Shown here in pieces: positions 39,452-50,748 of a DNA stretch of 64,000 bases. The notes below the pieces were generated by a model. That model was not told the origin of the DNA. It saw only the letters and a program-made list of their open reading frames with translations, and did not search any database. The stretch is from Aeromonas media (GTDB taxonomy: Bacteria > Pseudomonadota > Gammaproteobacteria > Enterobacterales > Aeromonadaceae), in NCBI RefSeq assembly GCF_000819985.1, contig NZ_CDBZ01000068.1:1-64000 (forward strand). Reading direction: 5' to 3'. A program made the translations under genes and the position numbers. Each line of letters opens with the position of its first letter. Position 1 is the stretch's first letter.

Positions 39452-39487
39452 CAAAAAAGGGCCATGTCGCCATGGCCCTTTTTTCGC
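39452..39487 (-). terminator. Terminator between accC and yhdT
   Basis: AAAAAAGGGCCATG and CATGGCCCTTTTTT arms with a short loop. Ends the aroQ-accB-accC transcript; yhdT-panF must have a promoter of their own or rely on read-through. Confidence 0.9.
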
Positions 39488-39529
39488 TGTCGATCCCGAG
39501 GGACCGAACGCGCTCTGCTAAAGCGTCTT

Positions 39530-40870
39530 TTACAGACCCAACTTCTTGTGCAGGTAGTGGATGTTGGTGCCACCGTGCTGGAAGTTCTCGTCCTTCATGA
39601 TCTCTTTTTGCAGGGCGATGTTGGTCTTGATCCCTTCCACCACCAGCTCGTCGAGAGAGTGACGCATGCGGGCGATGGCGATGTCACGGTTCTCGCCGTA
39701 ACAGATCAGCTTGCCGATCATGGAGTCGTAGTAGGGCGGCACCTTGTAACCCGCATAGATGTGGGATTCCCAGCGCACGCCCAGACCGCCCGGCGCATGG
39801 AAGCGCTGGATGAGGCCAGGAGACGGCATGAAGGTGGCAGGGTCTTCGGCGTTGATCCGGCACTCGATGGCATGGCCACGGATGCGGATGTCCTGTTGGG
39901 TGATCGACAGGGGCTGACCGGCGGCGATGCGCAGCTGCTCCTTGATGAGATCCACACCGGTGACCATCTCGGTGACCGGGTGCTCGACCTGGATCCGGGT
40001 GTTCATCTCGATGAAGTAGAACTCGCCGTTCTCGTACAGGAACTCGAAGGTGCCCGCACCGCGGTAGCCGATTTCGAGACAGGCGCGCACGCAGCGCTCA
40101 CCGATGAACTTGCGCATCTCTTCGGTGATGCCGGGGGCCGGCGCCTCTTCCACCACCTTCTGGTGACGGCGCTGCATGGAGCAGTCGCGCTCACCCAGGT
40201 AGAGGGCGGTACCCTGACCGTCAGCCAGCACCTGGATCTCGATGTGGCGCGGGTTCTCCAGGTATTTCTCCATGTAGACCATGTCGTTCTTGAAGAACTG
40301 GCCTGCTTCGGATTTGGTCAGGGCGATGGCGGCGGCCAGCTCTGATTCATTGCGCACCACGCGCATGCCACGACCACCACCGCCACCGGCGGCCTTGATG
40401 ATCACGGGGTAGCCGATCCGCTTGGCAATGGTGGCGTTGCGCTTGGCATCGTTGTCCACCGGGCCGTCGGAGCCGGGTACGCAGGGGACGCCCGCCTTCT
40501 TCATCGCTTCGATGGCGGAGACCTTGTCACCCATGAGGCGAATGGTCTCGGCGCGCGGGCCGATGAAGATGAAGCCGGATTTCTCGACCACTTCGGCGAA
40601 GTCGGCGTTCTCGGAGAGGAAGCCGTAGCCCGGGTGGATGGCGACGGCACCGGTCACCTCGGCGGCGGCGATGATGGCCGGCACGTTGAGGTAGGACTCA
40701 CCGCTGGCGGGTTTGCCGATACAGATGGTTTCGTCGGCCAGGAGCACATGTTTGAGCTCCCGATCGGCAGTGGAGTGAACGGCCACTGTCTTGATCCCGA
40801 GCTCTTTGCAGGCGCGCAGGATCCGCAGGGCAATTTCACCGCGGTTGGCGATGACTACTTTGTCCAACAT
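39530..40870 (-). CDS. accC: Acetyl-CoA carboxylase, biotin carboxylase subunit
   Basis: ATP-dependent carboxylation of biotin on AccB, first half-reaction of malonyl-CoA synthesis. The 446-residue ATP-grasp protein has [34 protein letters not shown], the glycine-rich [14 protein letters not shown] loop, and [16 protein letters not shown] with catalytic residues. Follows accB by 15 bases. Confidence 0.98.
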   Translation of the reverse strand: MLDKVVIANRGEIALRILRACKELGIKTVAVHSTADRELKHVLLADETICIGKPASGESYLNVPAIIAAAEVTGAVAIHPGYGFLSENADFAEVVEKSGFIFIGPRAETIRLMGDKVSAIEAMKKAGVPCVPGSDGPVDNDAKRNATIAKRIGYPVIIKAAGGGGGRGMRVVRNESELAAAIALTKSEAGQFFKNDMVYMEKYLENPRHIEIQVLADGQGTALYLGERDCSMQRRHQKVVEEAPAPGITEEMRKFIGERCVRACLEIGYRGAGTFEFLYENGEFYFIEMNTRIQVEHPVTEMVTGVDLIKEQLRIAAGQPLSITQQDIRIRGHAIECRINAEDPATFMPSPGLIQRFHAPGGLGVRWESHIYAGYKVPPYYDSMIGKLICYGENRDIAIARMRHSLDELVVEGIKTNIALQKEIMKDENFQHGGTNIHYLHKKLGL

Positions 40871-40885
40871 GGGTGGCGTCTTCCC

Positions 40886-41347
40886 TTATTCGATGATGAA
40901 CAGCGGCTCGTCAAATTCGACGGCCTGACCATTTTCAACCAGGATCGCTTTGATCACACCGGCCTTGTCAGACTCGATTTGGTTCATCATTTTCATGGCT
41001 TCGACGATGCACAGGGTATCGCCGACATTGACGTGCTGACCGACTTCCACGAACGGCTTGGCTTCCGGGCTGGAGGAGCGGTAGAAGGAGCCGACCATGG
41101 GGGAGCGCATCAGATGGCCACTCGGGGCGGCATCGGCAGCAGGGGCGGCGGCCTGGGCGGCAGCGGCGACCGGCGCGGCGGCATGTTGAACCTGCGCCGG
41201 CTGCATCATCATCTGCGGGGCAACGCTAACCTGGCCGGAGAAATTGCGGCTGATGCGAACGGACTCTTCCCCTTCGGAGATTTCCAGCTCGGCGATGCCG
41301 GACTCTTCAACCAGTTCAATCAGCTTCTTGATTTTGCGGATATCCAT
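40886..41347 (-). CDS. accB: Acetyl-CoA carboxylase, biotin carboxyl carrier protein
   Basis: Carries biotin between carboxylase and transferase. 153 residues: an N-terminal helix ([17 protein letters not shown]), an Ala/Pro-rich linker (about 55-75), and a biotinyl domain with the modified lysine in [11 protein letters not shown]. An ATG two codons earlier (41353) is an equally possible start. In E. coli AccB represses its own operon; nothing in the sequence here proves or excludes that. Confidence 0.97.
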   Translation of the reverse strand: MDIRKIKKLIELVEESGIAELEISEGEESVRISRNFSGQVSVAPQMMMQPAQVQHAAAPVAAAAQAAAPAADAAPSGHLMRSPMVGSFYRSSSPEAKPFVEVGQHVNVGDTLCIVEAMKMMNQIESDKAGVIKAILVENGQAVEFDEPLFIIE

Positions 41348-41383
41348 TAGCATTCTCTTTCTTCTTTATCTGATCAGTGATTA

Positions 41384-41833
41384 TCAAGCCGCGCGCAACT
41401 GATGCACGGCCGCGGTTAAAGCGAATTGGTAGCCATCGGCACCCAGCCCACAAATGACCCCTTTGGCGACATCAGACAGATAGGAGTGATGGCGGAAGGG
41501 TTCCCTGGCATGAACGTTTGACAGGTGAACCTCGATAAAGGGGATGGCCACGCCCAGCAGGGCATCGCGCAGGGCGACGCTGGTGTGGGTGAAGGCGGCC
41601 GGGTTGATGATGATAAAATCCACCTGGCCCATGGCCTGATGGATGCGGCCGACCAACTCATGTTCGGCATTGGATTGCAGGTGTTCCAGGGTGACACCGA
41701 GTTCGTTGGCGTACTGGCTCAGATCGGCGACGATCTCATCGAGCGTCTTGCTGCCGTAGATGCCCGGCTCCCGCTTGCCCAGCAGATTCAGGTTAGGACC
41801 GTTGAGCAGGAGGATTCGGTGATGTTGCGACAT
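41384..41833 (-). CDS. aroQ: 3-dehydroquinate dehydratase, type II
   Basis: Converts 3-dehydroquinate to 3-dehydroshikimate in the shikimate pathway. 149 residues with [19 protein letters not shown] (catalytic tyrosine in the lid), the [21 protein letters not shown] strand and the E-V-H-L-S-N substrate segment. First gene of aroQ-accB-accC, the same order as in Pseudomonas. The AT-rich 41834-42059 region upstream should hold the promoter. Confidence 0.96.
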   Translation of the reverse strand: MSQHHRILLLNGPNLNLLGKREPGIYGSKTLDEIVADLSQYANELGVTLEHLQSNAEHELVGRIHQAMGQVDFIIINPAAFTHTSVALRDALLGVAIPFIEVHLSNVHAREPFRHHSYLSDVAKGVICGLGADGYQFALTAAVHQLRAA

Positions 41834-42059
41834 ATTGAGTACATCCTCGATGATTATGCTGCTATCTATCAGCTATCTGTGGACCACCAAAAATCTAGCC
41901 ACTTTCTGCACAATTCGGTGTGCCCTGGCACACAGATTTCGCAATTATATTGATTTCGTGAAAATTAGCAGCATTTTACTGGTCTAATCTCTACATCTGG
42001 CCATTTATTGAGCATGTTGGCGCGCAGCGCCGCTCTGTCGCAGTGTCCGCCTCTTTGGG

Positions 42060-42096
42060 CTTTCCAGACACAACAAAGCCGGCACAAGGCCGGCTT
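42060..42096 (-). terminator. Terminator after acs
   Basis: CACAACAAAGCCGGC and GCCGGCTTTGTTGTG make a long perfect stem beyond the acs stop. Confidence 0.88.
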
Positions 42097-42116
42097 TGTT
42101 GTGAGAGGGGAAGCAC

Positions 42117-44063
<1,947 letters not shown>

Positions 44064-44208
44064 CTCTCACTCCTGTGAATACATTTTTGTAATGATTGAG
44101 TAACAACTTATACCTTTGGCACGGGAGGGCAATTAGACTTTTGGATAGCGACGAGCGAAGGAGGGGCGCCACTGAGCGCCCCTGACGGGAGCAAGATGAA
44201 GGGAGTAA

Positions 44209-44237
44209 ACGAAAGGGAGCCTGGTGCTCCCTTCTTC
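44209..44237 (-). terminator. Hairpin terminator after the broken PAS-EAL gene
   Basis: GAAGGGAGC and GCTCCCTTTC arms around a short loop, between the PAS-EAL remnant and acs on the minus strand. Confidence 0.7.
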
Positions 44238-44259
44238 ATTGGATCCCTGTCGGCCACCG

Positions 44260-44936
44260 TCAGCGCTGGGGGGTGAGCATGGAGGTCATGCGGGGTTCGG
44301 ACAGGGGGTGGCTGAACAGGTAGCCCTGGCCCTCCTCGCAGCGCAGAGACTGCAAGAACTGGCGCTGGGGCTGGGTCTCTATACCTTCCGCCGTGACCGC
44401 CATGCCGAGGCTGTCGGCCAGGCTGACGATGGTGCGGCACAGCTCCCGGCTGTGTTTGTCGTCGGGCAGAGCCTGCACGAAGGTTCTGTCTATCTTGATG
44501 CGATCGATGGGCAGGCTTTTGAGCAGGCTCAAGGAAGAGAAGCCGGTGCCGAAGTCGTCGATGGCGATTTGCACTCCCAGCGCCTCGGCCCGCCGGGGCG
44601 GGAGACATGGATACAGCCGAGATCCAGCTCGGCCCGGGGGGCGCCATTGAGCAACTGCTTGAGCTTGGGGAGCAGCATGGGGGCCTGGGTCGGGGTGATG
44701 TCAAACAGCGTCTTGCCGAGGTGATCCCCCTGCGCCAGACCGCTCAGCTCGGTGAAGATACCGTTGACGCCACGGCATCTGAAGTCACGATCGAAGACCC
44801 CAATCCCAAAGGGCGCCAGTTCGAACAGTTGTTGCCATTCATGAAGGGATAACGGGCCTGACAAATGCTGTGTCTGAACCGATTCGGGTAGCACTTTTTC
44901 CATGGAGGCTCCTGAATTGATTTCTTTGTCACTCAT
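44260..44936 (-). pseudogene. PAS-EAL protein gene with internal deletion and frameshift
   Basis: The first 407 bases encode an intact PAS domain (LFELAPFGIGVFDRDFRCRG, about 35-115). About three bases after HVSRPGG the coding sense jumps to another frame, which encodes the C-terminal third of an EAL domain (AEALGVQIAIDDFGTGFSSL, DRIKIDRTF, AEGIET, QGYLFSHPLSEP) to a normal end. The whole GGDEF region, if there was one, and the first two thirds of EAL, including the EAL motif, are missing. The PAS frame runs on to a stop at 44529. Best read as a diguanylate-signalling gene collapsed by a deletion. Confidence 0.8.
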
Positions 44937-45009
44937 ACGGCTGTGTCAGTATGGCAGGAAGTTTCAAGAGGGAGAGAATGTCAGGGAATGATGTTAAATC
45001 AAGGGGATG

Positions 45010-45378
45010 TCAGCCTTTCTGGCGACCAAATGCCTGAATGCCGCGCACAAATACCAGCCAGCCGAGCAGGTGGAATGGCAGCGCGAGCAGGTATAGAACC
45101 AGGAAGTGCGACTCGCTGCCACTGCTGTTGATGAAGCCTATCCAGGCTACCAGCAGGGTCAGCATGCCCGCTATCTGGAAGCGGCGGCGCAGCACCACCT
45201 CGACCCCGAGGTTGGCAAGGTAGAGGGTGAGCAGGATGCCGCCAAAGCCGGTGAGCTGGGCGCTGCCGTACAGCTCCCTGTCCGGGTTGAACAGCAGCGC
45301 GATCAGGGGAGTAATGCCCTGATCCAGCGGGATCAGGGCCAGCAGCCAGCATGCAATAAGAAGCAGGGCTGTCTTCAT
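45010..45378 (-). CDS. Hypothetical inner-membrane protein downstream of torD
   Basis: 122 residues with about four hydrophobic segments (KTALLLIACWLLALIPLDQ, GFGGILLTLYLANLG, AGMLTLLVAWIGF, FLVLYLLALPFHLLGWLVFV). I do not recognise the family. The ATG at 45378 lies seven bases after the torD stop, so it is likely the last gene of the torCAD transcript; a link to TMAO respiration is only by position. Confidence 0.7.
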   Translation of the reverse strand: MKTALLLIACWLLALIPLDQGITPLIALLFNPDRELYGSAQLTGFGGILLTLYLANLGVEVVLRRRFQIAGMLTLLVAWIGFINSSGSESHFLVLYLLALPFHLLGWLVFVRGIQAFGRQKG

Positions 45379-45385
45379 GCGAGGC

Positions 45386-46054
45386 TTAGTCGGCGGACTG
45401 CGCCGGTTTGACCAGAGAGAGGTAGTTGGCGTCCATCTTGAGGAATACCCCGAGCAGGCGGGCGCTGGCGCAGTAGAAGCCAAACCGGTCGGCGGCGCGA
45501 CAGGCGCTTTCGAACTTGTCGAACCAGCCCAGCAGGTGGCCGTGCAGCAGCGCTTCCTGCTCGTCGAGCCAGCTTTCCCGCTCGGCCGCGCTCTTTGCTT
45601 CTGCGGCGCGAATGATGAGGTTGCCCATCAGATCCAGCTCGATGGCCAGGTGATCGGCAGGCTCTTTGTATTTATCGCTGACATTGATGCCGAGGCGATC
45701 GAGGCGGGCCTGCATCTCGGCCATGGGGGCCTGCATCAGCAGCTTGGCCTCGCCACGGTAGAGGGACTCGTAGGGCAGGGCGCCCTGCTTGGGATCCACC
45801 AGGAAGAGGCCGGCGAAGTCGGCGGCGAGCTCCAGCTGGCGATCGGTGCGAACCAGCAGGCGGGCGATGGCGTCATTGAGCTCGGCCACGGCCTCGCGCA
45901 TGGGGTCCAGGGTGGAGAGGCTCTTCAGGAAGCTTCGCACATCATAGGTGTCATATTCGGCGATCTGCTCATCACTGAGTTCGGCGGCGAACAGGGTGGC
46001 GAACCACCAGTAAAGCTCGGCCCGGCGTTCGCTGGTAGCCATAAATTCCTGCAT
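45386..46054 (-). CDS. torD: TorA-specific chaperone
   Basis: Cytoplasmic chaperone that binds apo-TorA and its Tat signal and helps molybdenum cofactor insertion. All-helical protein of 222 residues. TorD-family features are [21 protein letters not shown] near the start, [24 protein letters not shown] with the E-P-x-D-H motif region [14 protein letters not shown], and the C-terminal [15 protein letters not shown]. Follows torA by about 100 bases with a hairpin between. Confidence 0.93.
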   Translation of the reverse strand: MQEFMATSERRAELYWWFATLFAAELSDEQIAEYDTYDVRSFLKSLSTLDPMREAVAELNDAIARLLVRTDRQLELAADFAGLFLVDPKQGALPYESLYRGEAKLLMQAPMAEMQARLDRLGINVSDKYKEPADHLAIELDLMGNLIIRAAEAKSAAERESWLDEQEALLHGHLLGWFDKFESACRAADRFGFYCASARLLGVFLKMDANYLSLVKPAQSAD

Positions 46055-46072
46055 TTATCCTCCGTGGATGAC

Positions 46073-46099
46073 AATCGGGAGCCTTGATGGCTCCCGATT
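46073..46099 (-). other. Intra-operon hairpin between torA and torD
   Basis: AATCGGGAGCC-TTGAT-GGCTCCCGATT, an 11-bp perfect stem with a five-base loop and no T-run. Such a hairpin could stabilise the torCA message or reduce read-through to torD, so that less chaperone than enzyme is made. Confidence 0.55.
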
Positions 46100-46153
46100 C
46101 TAACGACTTTAAAAATAAAGGAAACTCAAGGGGGCGCTTTCGTCCTCCCGGGG

Positions 46154-48646
46154 TCAGAGCGCCGGGAACATGGGGTCGATGCCCTTGACCGATTCCGGCG
46201 CGCCGAAGGCAGTGACAGCCGGTGCCTGCCCGCGGAACTTCTCGATCTCCACCAGCGCGGTATGGGCCGTGGTGGCCTGCGCCAGGCTGGAGGAGCCGAT
46301 ATCGGCGGTCAGTACGTTGGGGTCTCCGTAGGTACAAAGGGTACCGACCTTGCCGCCCTCCTGCGGGCCATACCAGGCCCCTTCCTGAATGCGCACCACG
46401 CCGCGGGCGTAGTCATCGCTCACCACCAGCCCGGCCAGCACCTGACCGCGGCTGTTGAACACCCGCACCAGATCGCCGTCCTTGAGGCCACGGGAGTTGG
46501 CATCCTGCGGATTCATATAGACAGGCTCGCGACCCTGCACCGTGTAAGTGGCGCGGTAGTTGTCGGAGGAGCAGAGCTGGCTGTGCAGCCGCTTGTCCGG
46601 GTGGCAGGATTGCAGGTGCAGTGGGTACTGCTTGCTGCCCGGCCCGCCGTGCGAGCGCTCGTAGGGCTCGATCCAGACCGGGTGGCCCGGGCAGTCCCCA
46701 TAGCCGTAGTCGGCGATGGTCTTGGAGTAGATCTCGATGAGGCCGGACGGGGTACCCAGTGGTTCCAGATCCGGCTCCTGACGGAACGACTCGTGGCGCA
46801 CCCAGGGTTGGCCCGCCGGGAAGGTGACGAAGCCTTCGCCGTGCCAGAACTGGCTGAAACGGGGCAGACGAATGCCGATGCCGCGGCCCTGCAGGCGGGC
46901 GTCGTCATAGATGCTCTGGATCCACTCCAGCTTGCTCTTGCCACCGGTGAACTCGGCCTCGCGACCGAAGCGACGGCAGAGATCGGCGAAGATGTCGTAG
47001 TCATCGCGCGCCTCGAACAGCGGCTCCACCACCTTGTACATGGCCAGAATGCCCGCGTTGGAGTGGGAGCCCCACTGCTCTATGTCGTCCCGTTCATAGG
47101 TGGTGGTGGCGGGCAGCACGATATCGGCGAAACGGCAGCTGGCGGTCCACTGGTGATCGATGCTGACCACGGTTTCCAGCTTGCGCCAGGCCGAGACCAT
47201 CTTGTTGCGATCCTGCTGGTGGTGGAACGGGTTGTTGCCGCAGAACACCGCCATCTTCATGTGGGGGTAGGTGATTGTCTGGCCGTTGAAGGCGATCTGC
47301 TTGCCCGGATTGAGGATGCAGTCGACGAAGCGGGCCACAGGAATGTATTTGGAGTAGCCCTTCCAGTCGCCGTCATGAAGCGGCTTGACCCCGGGAATGA
47401 CCGAGCTGAAACCGGACATGATGGGGCCGCTGGAGGTGATGGTACCCGCGCCGTTGTAGTGCCAGCCAAAGCCGTAACCGCCCCCCGGCAGGCCGATCTG
47501 GCCAATCATCGAGGCCAGTACCACCAGCATCCAGGCGTACTGTTCGCCGTGGTGCATACGCTGCACGCTCCAGCCGCCGATAAGCTGGGTGCGGCCGCTG
47601 CTCATGGCGCGGGCCAGCTCGCGGATGGTCTCGGCTGGTACGCCACAGATGGCGGCGGCCCACTCCGCATCCTTCACCTGACCATCGCTGGTGCCCAGCA
47701 GGTAGGGCAGGAACTTGTCAAAGCCGGTGGTGTAGTTCTTCAGGAACGCCTCATCGTGGCGCTTCTCGCTGTAGAGGGTGTGGGCGATGCCCAGCATCAG
47801 CGGCACGTCGGTCTGCGGATTCAGGGTCACCTGATCGCAGTTGAGGTATTTCTGGGTCTTGGATTTGACCGGATCGACGCTGATGACCCGGATCTCGCCC
47901 TTGGCCACCTTCTCTTTCAGCTGCGCCCAGTAGTCGTAGACGCTGTGATCCGGCACCAGCCAGCCCACCTGCAGGTTCTTGATGGGATCGGAGCCCCAGA
48001 TGACGATGGTCTTGCTGTGCTCCAGCACCAGCGGCCAGGAGGTCTGCTGCTCGTACACCTCCATAGCCCCCGCTACATGGGGCAGGATCACCTGGGCGGC
48101 GCCGGTGGAGTAGTCACCGGCCTTGGCCAGATAGGTGCCGTGCAGGTTCATGGCGCGGCCAAGCATGGCGCCAGCTGAGTGCAGCTTGCCCACCGACTGC
48201 CAGCCGGAGTGACCGGCATAGAGGGCGCTCGGGCCATAGGTTTTCTGCACCCGTTCCAGCTCGTGATAGAAGAAGTCCAGCGCCTGGGACCAGGTCACCC
48301 GCACGAAGCGGTTCTGGCCACGCTCGCTGGTGTCGGACTGGTGGCCCTTGCGCAGCCAGTCCAGTCGCACCATGGGGTAGCGGATGCGGGAGGGGTTGTA
48401 GACCACCTCACTCAAGGCCTTGAGCATCTCGGTGGGGTGTTTGTCGTGCTCGAACGGCAGGGTCTCGACCCAGCGACCATCGACCACCCGGGCACGGAAG
48501 GCTCCCCAGTGGGAACCGGACTGCACCAGCTTGTCGCCGGACTCGGCGGCCATCACGGCGCGACCGAGCAGGGAGGGGCCGATCAGGGCAGAGGCACCGC
48601 TGGCCAGCAAGCCACCCAGAAAACCACGACGGGAAATGTTGATCAT
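46154..48646 (-). CDS. torA: Trimethylamine-N-oxide reductase, catalytic subunit
   Basis: Periplasmic molybdoenzyme reducing TMAO to trimethylamine in anaerobic respiration. 830 residues. The N-terminus has the Tat signal SRRGFLGGLLASGASALIG. The W-Q-S segment in YAGHSGWQSVGKLHSAG corresponds to the serine molybdenum ligand of the DMSO/TMAO reductase family. NCDQ, GGWSVQRMHHGEQ and CSSDNYRATY are further family segments. No iron-sulfur cysteine cluster at the N-terminus, as expected for TorA. The ATG at 48646 gives a proper Tat signal; longer in-frame starts do not. Lies 40 bases after torC. Confidence 0.96.
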   Translation of the reverse strand: MINISRRGFLGGLLASGASALIGPSLLGRAVMAAESGDKLVQSGSHWGAFRARVVDGRWVETLPFEHDKHPTEMLKALSEVVYNPSRIRYPMVRLDWLRKGHQSDTSERGQNRFVRVTWSQALDFFYHELERVQKTYGPSALYAGHSGWQSVGKLHSAGAMLGRAMNLHGTYLAKAGDYSTGAAQVILPHVAGAMEVYEQQTSWPLVLEHSKTIVIWGSDPIKNLQVGWLVPDHSVYDYWAQLKEKVAKGEIRVISVDPVKSKTQKYLNCDQVTLNPQTDVPLMLGIAHTLYSEKRHDEAFLKNYTTGFDKFLPYLLGTSDGQVKDAEWAAAICGVPAETIRELARAMSSGRTQLIGGWSVQRMHHGEQYAWMLVVLASMIGQIGLPGGGYGFGWHYNGAGTITSSGPIMSGFSSVIPGVKPLHDGDWKGYSKYIPVARFVDCILNPGKQIAFNGQTITYPHMKMAVFCGNNPFHHQQDRNKMVSAWRKLETVVSIDHQWTASCRFADIVLPATTTYERDDIEQWGSHSNAGILAMYKVVEPLFEARDDYDIFADLCRRFGREAEFTGGKSKLEWIQSIYDDARLQGRGIGIRLPRFSQFWHGEGFVTFPAGQPWVRHESFRQEPDLEPLGTPSGLIEIYSKTIADYGYGDCPGHPVWIEPYERSHGGPGSKQYPLHLQSCHPDKRLHSQLCSSDNYRATYTVQGREPVYMNPQDANSRGLKDGDLVRVFNSRGQVLAGLVVSDDYARGVVRIQEGAWYGPQEGGKVGTLCTYGDPNVLTADIGSSSLAQATTAHTALVEIEKFRGQAPAVTAFGAPESVKGIDPMFPAL

Positions 48647-48686
48647 CTTGTTATTCCTCTCTCGGATCCGGAACTCGAATCCGGAA

Positions 48687-49853
48687 TTAGTGGCTGCCCT
48701 GACCACCGGTATCGGCGGCATGGTTTTGCAGGTATTTGAGCAGGGTACGCTCCTCTTCCTTGCTCAGGCGGTAGTAGGCAGACATTGCCTTGAGCCCGGA
48801 GATCCAGCCATTGGCGGTGAAGTGAGCGGGATCTGGTGCGCCGTGGCAGGAGTTGCAGGTGGATTTGTACATCTCGCCGGCGTAATCCCAGATCGGCTTG
48901 AGCGAGGATTCAAAGCCCTTGCCATCGACCCAGGCCTGTACCTGAACCTGTTCCCACTTGATATGGGTGGCGCTGTCGGTCTCCTGCTTGAGCACTGTCT
49001 CGCTCGCTTTCAGCTCGTCACGGACGGTGGCGACAAAGACCCGCTTGCCCATGTATTCGCTCAGTACCCGGCCCTTGCCGTCGCTCTCGCGCCACCCTTC
49101 GATGGTCACCTTGAGGCGATCGCCGCTGCGGGCCACTACTTCGATGCGGGAGGCGGGCAGCAGCTTGCCGACCGGGTCGGTGCTCTGTTCGCTGGCATAG
49201 AGATCTTTTTCACCCAGGTTGTAGAGGGTCTCGGCGGCTGGAGCCTCTTGCGCGTCGTTGACCAGGGTGGCGTAAGTGGCCCGGAAGCCCCCCGCCATGT
49301 TGGGCAGCTCGTGGGCGATGCCCTTGTGGCACTCGATGCAGTTCATGTTCTTCGCCGCCGCATCTTTCATCGCCAGCGCTGCCGCCGGGGACTGCTTGGC
49401 GTGATCCATGTTGTCGTAGCTGTGGCAGGACTTGCAGGTCTTGGAGTTCTGGCTGCTCATCCGCGCCCACACCTTCTCGGCCAGATGCAGGCGCCTGTCC
49501 TCGAACGTCTCCTGGGTGTCGATGCTGTGGCCTATGTACTCCTGATAGAGGTCGTTGGCCGCCTCCATCTTGCGGGCCACCTTGCCGACAAAATCCTTCG
49601 GCTGGTGACAGTCGGTGCAGACCGCCTGTACCCCGGAGGCATTCTTGAAGTGGATGGACTCCTTGTACTCCGGATAGACGGTGTCTTTCATGGAGTGGCA
49701 GGAGATGCAGAATTCGAGGCTGCTGGTTTTCTCAAAGCCATAGTGCAGGCCGACGGTGCCCGCGAGGGTGACGCCGACGCCGACCAGAAGCAGCGCCAGT
49801 ACCGACCAGCGGCGGCTGGGGGTGCGCAGGAAGTGCCACAGTTTTTTCATCAT
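48687..49853 (-). CDS. torC: Pentaheme c-type cytochrome TorC
   Basis: Membrane-anchored cytochrome of the NapC/NirT family that passes electrons from menaquinol to TorA. 388 residues: one N-terminal membrane anchor (about 16-38) and five CxxCH motifs, CISCH, CTDCH, CKSCH, CIECH and, far down in the separate C-terminal domain, CNSCH. In E. coli the C-terminal domain also helps signal to TorS. First gene of torCAD, divergent from torR. Two adjacent ATGs (49853, 49850) are possible starts. Confidence 0.96.
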   Translation of the reverse strand: MMKKLWHFLRTPSRRWSVLALLLVGVGVTLAGTVGLHYGFEKTSSLEFCISCHSMKDTVYPEYKESIHFKNASGVQAVCTDCHQPKDFVGKVARKMEAANDLYQEYIGHSIDTQETFEDRRLHLAEKVWARMSSQNSKTCKSCHSYDNMDHAKQSPAAALAMKDAAAKNMNCIECHKGIAHELPNMAGGFRATYATLVNDAQEAPAAETLYNLGEKDLYASEQSTDPVGKLLPASRIEVVARSGDRLKVTIEGWRESDGKGRVLSEYMGKRVFVATVRDELKASETVLKQETDSATHIKWEQVQVQAWVDGKGFESSLKPIWDYAGEMYKSTCNSCHGAPDPAHFTANGWISGLKAMSAYYRLSKEEERTLLKYLQNHAADTGGQGSH

Positions 49854-49898
49854 GCTCTCTCACATCACTTTTTTGATGGGAGCCATGATAGGGAGGCG

Positions 49899-49961
49899 TT
49901 GTGAACAGGGCTGCCGCCACAAATTAATGAAATAGGGGTATTTATGACAAAATGTGAATAG
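49899..49961. promoter_or_regulatory. Candidate tor boxes between torC and torR
   Basis: Three direct copies of a TGTGAAYAG-like element: TTGTGAACAG (49899-49908), AATGAAATAG (49926-49935, weaker) and ATGTGAATAG (49952-49961). The reverse complement of the first, CTGTTCACAA, resembles the E. coli tor box CTGTTCATAT bound by TorR. Their place in the torC-torR intergenic region supports TorR binding. Confidence 0.55.
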
Positions 49962-49998
49962 AATAATCCTCCCTTGTCGACCATCGTGAACCCTGCCC

Positions 49999-50712
49999 AT
50001 GCGCTACCACATTCTGGTTGTTGAAGATGATGCGGTGACCCGCGAGAAGCTGACCGGCTATTTCGAGCGGGAGGGCTATCGGGTGACGGCGGTCGAAAAC
50101 GGTCAGGAGATGCGCGCCGTGCTGGCGGAACAGACGGTCGATCTGGTGATGCTGGATATCAACCTGCCGGGGGAAGATGGTCTGCTATTGACCCGTGAAC
50201 TGCGGGCTCGCAGCACGGTGGGGATCATTCTGGTCACCGGCCGCAGTGATGCGGTGGACAGGATTGTCGGCCTCGAGATGGGGGCCGACGACTATGTCAC
50301 CAAGCCGTTCGAGCTGCGGGAGTTGCTGGTGCGGGTCAAGAATCTGCTGTGGCGGATCTCGCTGGCGACCGCCGCGCCGAGCGAGCCTGCGGTCGTTGAC
50401 GATGCGGTGCGCTTTGGCCCCTGGCGTTTTGACATTCCTCGCCGCCAGCTCAGCAAGGACGGAGTGCCGGTGCGCCTGACCAAGGCGGAATATGAAGTGC
50501 TGGTGGCCTTTGTCGCCCATGCCGGGCGGGTGCTCAGTCGGGAGCGGATCCTGACCCTTATCAGCCATCGCGGCGATGGCCCGAGCGATCGCACCATAGA
50601 TGTGTTGATCCGGCGGCTGCGCGGCAAGATGGAGCCGGATCCGCGGGATCCCCACCTGTTTGTCACCGTTCATGGTGAAGGCTATCTGTTTGCTGGCGAG
50701 ATAGCCTCCTGA
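49999..50712 (+). CDS. torR: TMAO response regulator TorR (OmpR family)
   Basis: Transcriptional activator of torCAD, phosphorylated by TorS. 237 residues: receiver domain (ILVVEDDAVTREKL; phospho-acceptor aspartate in VMLDINLPGEDG; lysine in YVTKPFELREL) and a winged-helix DNA-binding domain (LTKAEYEVLVAFVAHAGRVLSRE, DRTIDVLIRRLRGKME, VHGEGYLF). Placed divergently from torC over the candidate tor boxes, which would also allow autorepression. Confidence 0.94.
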   Translation: MRYHILVVEDDAVTREKLTGYFEREGYRVTAVENGQEMRAVLAEQTVDLVMLDINLPGEDGLLLTRELRARSTVGIILVTGRSDAVDRIVGLEMGADDYVTKPFELRELLVRVKNLLWRISLATAAPSEPAVVDDAVRFGPWRFDIPRRQLSKDGVPVRLTKAEYEVLVAFVAHAGRVLSRERILTLISHRGDGPSDRTIDVLIRRLRGKMEPDPRDPHLFVTVHGEGYLFAGEIAS

Positions 50713-50748
50713 CTCCGTTGCGGTGGCCTTGACCTGTTTGACCGGGTA

